From assembly GCA_027065245.1 (NCBI GenBank), contig JAMOOS010000342.1, positions 1 to 26,998 on the forward strand: DNA of 26,998 nucleotides, read 5' to 3'. Of the stretch, positions 24,107 to 26,998 are shown piece by piece; position 1 is the first letter of the stretch, and each line of letters begins with the position of its first letter. This DNA comes from Desulfuromonadaceae bacterium. Lineage in GTDB: Bacteria; Desulfobacterota; Desulfuromonadia; Desulfuromonadales; Desulfuromonadaceae. The notes below the pieces were generated by a model that saw only the letters and a program-made list of their open reading frames with translations, was not told the DNA's origin and did no database searches. The position numbers and the translations under genes are program-made.

Positions 24107-24943
24107 TTACGCCGCCATGGCCTCCAGCCGCCGCACCCGTTCATCCATGGGCGGATGGGTGGAAAACAGGCTCTGCAGCCCTTTGCCGCTTAACGGGTTG
24201 ACGATAAACATATGCGCTGTGGCATCGTTGACGTTATGCATGGGCATCCGGCGGTTGGCCATCTCCAGCTTGCGCAGGGCATTGGCCAGATAAAGCGGAT
24301 TACCGCACATTTTAGCGCCGCCTTCATCGGCCAGATACTCACGCGAACGTGATACCGCCATCTGCACCAGTCCAGCGGCTATGGGCGCAAAGATAGATGC
24401 CAGCAGTATCACAAAAATATTGCCACCCTCCTCGTCATCGCCCCCCAGGCCGAACATGGCCGCCCACTGCGCCATGGTGGCCAGATATGATATGGCACCG
24501 GCGATGGTGGCGGCAACGGAGCCGATGAGGATATCGCGATGCTTCACATGGCTGAGCTCATGCGCCATAACCCCCATCAGTTCCTCGCGGGTGAGAATGT
24601 TCAAAATCCCCTCGGTGGCCGCCACCACGGCATGTTTCGGACTGCGCCCGGTGGCAAAGGCGTTGGGCGTGGCATCGGGGATAACGTAAACGCGCGGCAT
24701 CTCCAGATTATTGCGCAAACACAGCTCACGCACCACATCGTACAACACACCACTGGTCACCTCGCGCCCTTTGTACATGCGGATGACGATTTTATCCGAG
24801 AACCAGTAGGAACCGATGTTCATCACCCCGGCCAGTACCAGCGCCACGACAGCACCGCCCTGGCCGCCGATGGCACCACCAATGGCCATGAGCAGCAGCG
24901 TGAGCAGCGCCATAAAAGCAACCGTTTTTACACTGTTAATCAT
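24107..24943 (-). CDS. htpX: HtpX-like M48 family membrane zinc metalloprotease
   Basis: HtpX degrades misfolded membrane proteins at the inner membrane. The 278-residue protein has two N-terminal membrane helices (about 7-23 and 29-47), the zinc site HELSH (His128, Glu129, His132) and the third ligand Glu202 in SREYLADE. Two further hydrophobic stretches follow the zinc motif (about 140-160 and 176-196). Length is typical. GGAGG lies about nine bases before the ATG. It is preceded by its own candidate promoter, so it may be transcribed apart from def-fmt. The usual heat-shock control cannot be judged here. Confidence 0.95.
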   Translation of the reverse strand: MINSVKTVAFMALLTLLLMAIGGAIGGQGGAVVALVLAGVMNIGSYWFSDKIVIRMYKGREVTSGVLYDVVRELCLRNNLEMPRVYVIPDATPNAFATGRSPKHAVVAATEGILNILTREELMGVMAHELSHVKHRDILIGSVAATIAGAISYLATMAQWAAMFGLGGDDEEGGNIFVILLASIFAPIAAGLVQMAVSRSREYLADEGGAKMCGNPLYLANALRKLEMANRRMPMHNVNDATAHMFIVNPLSGKGLQSLFSTHPPMDERVRRLEAMAA

Positions 24944-25012
24944 ATTGCAAATCCTCCACCGTTATTATTTTTTTGTCGTATTTTCTGCCGGACACACCCC
25001 GGCACGGTGGAT

Positions 25013-25041
25013 AATATAGGCAGCCACGGCACCAATTACAA
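25013..25041 (-). promoter_or_regulatory. Candidate promoter of htpX
   Basis: On the minus strand TTGTAA (25041-25036), a 17-base spacer and TATATT (25018-25013). The leader would be about 60 bases. It lies in the 148-bp gap between fmt and htpX. Confidence 0.5.
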
Positions 25042-25049
25042 GGCTCAAA

Positions 25050-25069
25050 GCACAGTTTTGCAACTGTGC
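25050..25069. terminator. Possible weak terminator hairpin after fmt
   Basis: Perfect 8-bp arms GCACAGTT / AACTGTGC with a four-base loop, 22 bp after the fmt stop codon. On the minus strand only TTT follows, so termination would be weak. It sits just before the htpX promoter. Confidence 0.4.
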
Positions 25070-25091
25070 CAATCCACGCCCGGAAAGCCCG

Positions 25092-26042
25092 TCAGACTCC
25101 CAGCCTGGTGCCGGGCGGCAACTGCCGTCCGCGCAGAAAAGCGGCGGCATCGAGGCGCTTCTTCCCCGGCAACTGCAACTGGCCGATACAGACCGCGCCG
25201 TCGGCACAGGCCACCACCACACCAGCGCCGTCGGCACTCAGCACCGTACCCGCCGCGTTTTTCGCATCGCCGTCGGCCACGCGGGTGGCAAACACCTTGA
25301 GCACCGCACCGTCCAGGGTTGTATACGCCGCCGGCCACGGATCGAGGCCGCGAATCTGGTTGTGAACATCCTGAGCCGGACGGTTCCAGTCGATGAGGCC
25401 GTCCTCCTTTTTCAGCATTCCGGCATAAGTGCTCAGGCTGTCATCCTGCTTTTCCCGCCGCAGGGTACCGGCGCACAACTGGCGCAGGGTTTCCTCCATG
25501 GCCTCACGCCCCAGCGGCGCCAGGCGGTCGTGCAACTCTCCGGCGGTTTCGTCAGGGCGGATCTCCAGCTCCTTTTTCACCAGCATATCGCCGGTATCCA
25601 GGCCGATATCCATCATCATGGTGGTTACGCCGGTAACTTTATCGCCGCAGATGATCGCCTGGTTGATGGGCGCGGCACCACGGTGGCGCGGCAGCAGCGA
25701 AGCGTGGACATTAATGCAGCCATAGCGGGGCAGATCGAGCACCGCCTGCGGCAGAATCTGGCCATAAGCCACCACCACAATCAAATCCGGCTGCAACCGA
25801 CGCAACTGCTCCAGCGCCTCGTCGTCGCGCAGGCGGCGCGGCTGAAACACCGGCAAACCGTACTGCTGCGCCAGTTCCTTTACCGGCGGCATGGCCAGTT
25901 TTTTCCCGCGTCCTTTAGGGCGATCCGGCTGGGTAAACACCCCGACCAGATTCAACCCCGCTTCCACCAGGCCGGTAAAGGTATCTAGGGCAAACTCCGG
26001 CGTCCCCATAAATACCGTGCGAATATCTTTGCAGTTGATCAC
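25092..26042 (-). CDS. fmt: Methionyl-tRNA formyltransferase
   Basis: Fmt formylates initiator Met-tRNA using 10-formyltetrahydrofolate. The 316-residue protein has the N-terminal VFMGTPEFA motif, the folate-site SLLPRHRGAAPI (115-126) with catalytic Asn111 and His113, and Asp149 in DIGLDTGDM. A C-terminal beta-barrel domain follows. It begins with GTG, and AGGAG lies five bases upstream inside def. The GTGA overlap with the def stop codon (26039-26042) points to coupled translation. Confidence 0.97.
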   Translation of the reverse strand: MINCKDIRTVFMGTPEFALDTFTGLVEAGLNLVGVFTQPDRPKGRGKKLAMPPVKELAQQYGLPVFQPRRLRDDEALEQLRRLQPDLIVVVAYGQILPQAVLDLPRYGCINVHASLLPRHRGAAPINQAIICGDKVTGVTTMMMDIGLDTGDMLVKKELEIRPDETAGELHDRLAPLGREAMEETLRQLCAGTLRREKQDDSLSTYAGMLKKEDGLIDWNRPAQDVHNQIRGLDPWPAAYTTLDGAVLKVFATRVADGDAKNAAGTVLSADGAGVVVACADGAVCIGQLQLPGKKRLDAAAFLRGRQLPPGTRLGV

Positions 26043-26557
26043 GCCGACTCCTGTTGTTCCTGCAGAATTTTTTTATATTTTTTACGGAAAATACTCCGCT
26101 TCAGCGGCGACAGCCGATCGACAAACAGTTTGCCGTCGAGATGGTCTATCTCGTGCTGAAAACACACCGCCAGCAACCCTTCCGCCTCGCGCTCCGCCGC
26201 ACTACCGTCCAGGGTCTGATAGCGTACATGCACCCAGGCACTGCGTTTGACCACCGCGTTGTAGCCGGGCACCGACAGGCAGCCCTCCTCTTCGCACACT
26301 TCGCCATCGCGCTCGACGATATGCGGATTAACCGCCACAATCAAATCGGCGGGTTCATCGCTGCCAGCACAGTCGAGTACAATCAACCGCTGCGACACAT
26401 TGACCTGCGGCGCCGCCAATCCCAAGCCAGGCGCGGCATACATGGTTTCCACCATATCCGCCGCCAGGGCGGCCAGTTCATCATCAAATACGGTTATCTG
26501 CGCCGCCACTTTTTTAAGCACCGGCGCCGGGTAACATTGTATGGGTAGCACTGCCAT
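26039..26557 (-). CDS. def: Peptide deformylase
   Basis: Def removes the formyl group from new proteins using a bound metal, usually Fe(II). The 172-residue protein has all three motifs: GLGLAAPQ (44-51), EGCLS with metal ligand Cys93, and HEIDH (135-139). I choose the ATG at 26557, giving a normal PVLKKVA start; a longer in-frame start at 26626 would place the promoter inside the gene. The ribosome-binding site is weak. It overlaps fmt by four bases. The C-terminal tail is basic (KRSIFRKKYKK). Confidence 0.97.
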   Translation of the reverse strand: MAVLPIQCYPAPVLKKVAAQITVFDDELAALAADMVETMYAAPGLGLAAPQVNVSQRLIVLDCAGSDEPADLIVAVNPHIVERDGEVCEEEGCLSVPGYNAVVKRSAWVHVRYQTLDGSAAEREAEGLLAVCFQHEIDHLDGKLFVDRLSPLKRSIFRKKYKKILQEQQESA

Positions 26558-26602
26558 AATCTGCTCACTATTAGATAAATTCACGTAACCGACAATCAGC
26601 GC

Positions 26603-26631
26603 ATCATAAAGCCTGGCCAAGGCCAAGTCAA
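26603..26631 (-). promoter_or_regulatory. Promoter of def-fmt
   Basis: On the minus strand TTGACT (26631-26626), a 17-base spacer and TATGAT (26608-26603), each with one mismatch to consensus. The leader is about 40 bases. It fixes the def start at 26557. Confidence 0.75.
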
Positions 26632-26924
26632 CGCCGGGCGGGATCTCAAGATCAGCGATTAAGCAAAATAGATAAAGAAAAACCTCAAGAAAAATGATAA
26701 GATACGGTTACCACAACCATCAAAACTCATAACCCGAGAAGTTAAAAACACTATGCCACAAAGAGTATTACCTTTCACCCAAAATCGGCGATTTCAATAA
26801 TGTTGTGCTATTTTTCATTATCTTGCCGACTATGAGGGGTATTAATCCCCCTGTGTCAGGCTAGTTGTCGCCCATCCTTGAGTAATATGTGCTAATATGC
26901 GGGGCAAACGGAGACGAGGGAATC
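26632..26924. other. AT-rich intergenic region between def and the insertion sequence
   Basis: No gene is visible. The stretch is clearly richer in A and T than the flanking genes. It holds a small hairpin AGGGG / CCCCT (26835-26852). Somewhere between about 26840 and 26900 the left end of the insertion sequence should lie; the terminal repeat cannot be defined without the right end. Confidence 0.5.
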
Positions 26925-26998
26925 ATGAAACGCAAACAGGCCAAATATTCAGACGAGTTAAGGCAGAGCATAATCGCCAGATTGTTAGCGCCGGTAAA
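26925..26998 (+). CDS. Partial transposase N-terminus (IS3-family OrfA-like), cut by the window end
   Basis: Only 24 codons are visible: a basic start MKRKQAKYSDELR followed by QSIIARLLAPV. This resembles the first helix of the helix-turn-helix domain in IS3-type OrfA proteins, whose starts often read YSxELKxSIIxRxLxP. GAGG lies five bases before the ATG. The rest is outside the window, so family and intactness are uncertain. Confidence 0.6.
   Translation, partial: MKRKQAKYSDELRQSIIARLLAPV

Noticed and set aside
24965..25072. A possible 35-residue membrane peptide with a TTG start between fmt and htpX
   Set aside because: It has no ribosome-binding site, contains the fmt hairpin and the htpX promoter, and is too short to judge.
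26558..26626. Longer def start at 26626
   Set aside because: The -10 and most of the -35 to -10 region of a strong promoter fall within this stretch, and peptide deformylases normally begin near the PVLKKVA segment.
1..26998. CRISPR array, prophage or toxin-antitoxin pair
   Set aside because: No regularly spaced repeats, phage structural genes or small paired genes were seen on either strand.

Overview
The window looks like a chromosomal segment of a GC-rich, anaerobic, metal- or sulfur-respiring bacterium of the Desulfuromonadales/Geobacterales type. I base this on gene content read by eye: an SfrAB-type NAD(P)H oxidoreductase pair, a serA-hisZ-purA cluster, feoAB, a clostridial-type 2[4Fe-4S] ferredoxin, a small membrane-anchored c-type cytochrome and a very large phosphorelay kinase. 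Most of it is ordinary core genome. The less familiar part is the first 7.8 kb, and an insertion sequence begins at the right edge.

Layout. 42-5720 (minus): a 313-aa response regulator with an AlbA_2/Schlafen-type output domain is followed by a 1562-aa hybrid kinase carrying its own solute-binding domain, a dCache domain and a complete H-D-H relay. 5846-6904 (minus): a two-gene unit with its own promoter and terminator encodes a short membrane-anchored diheme cytochrome and a secreted concanavalin-like protein. 6924-7772 (plus): a divergent periplasmic solute-binding protein. 7903-10429 (plus): feoA-feoB behind a strong promoter with a Fur-like dyad. 10467-11292 (plus): ferredoxin and a cold-shock protein, each with promoter and terminator. 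11346-15685 (plus): serA, hisZ, purA. 15710-15959: tRNA-Lys and tRNA-Glu with a promoter and a terminator. 15992-16869 (plus): RNase HI and a CoA-binding protein, ending at a bidirectional terminator. 17016-21625 (minus): sfrB then sfrA, with a 7-1-7 palindrome over the likely promoter. 21903-26557 (minus): def-fmt, htpX, rsmB-rpe. 26925-26998 (plus): the start of a transposase cut by the window end.

How the genes work together. The kinase and response regulator form a plausible complete signalling path from periplasmic ligand to cytoplasmic output. FeoAB imports Fe(II), which the iron-sulfur and heme proteins here would need. SfrAB and the ferredoxin handle low-potential electrons. def, fmt and rsmB act on translation, and the two tRNA genes sit between the biosynthetic and nucleic-acid genes.

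Items most worth a second look: the SerA-like enzyme has Leu where the catalytic Arg is expected; the diheme cytochrome/secreted protein operon; the REC-AlbA_2 regulator next to the giant kinase; the palindromic operator before sfrB; mutually exclusive hairpins that could hide the rsmB ribosome-binding site; a T-stem mismatch in tRNA-Lys; and apparent loss of cluster-ligand cysteines in both Sfr subunits. I found no CRISPR array, prophage or complete mobile element. All family calls are made by reading motifs; no database search was possible.
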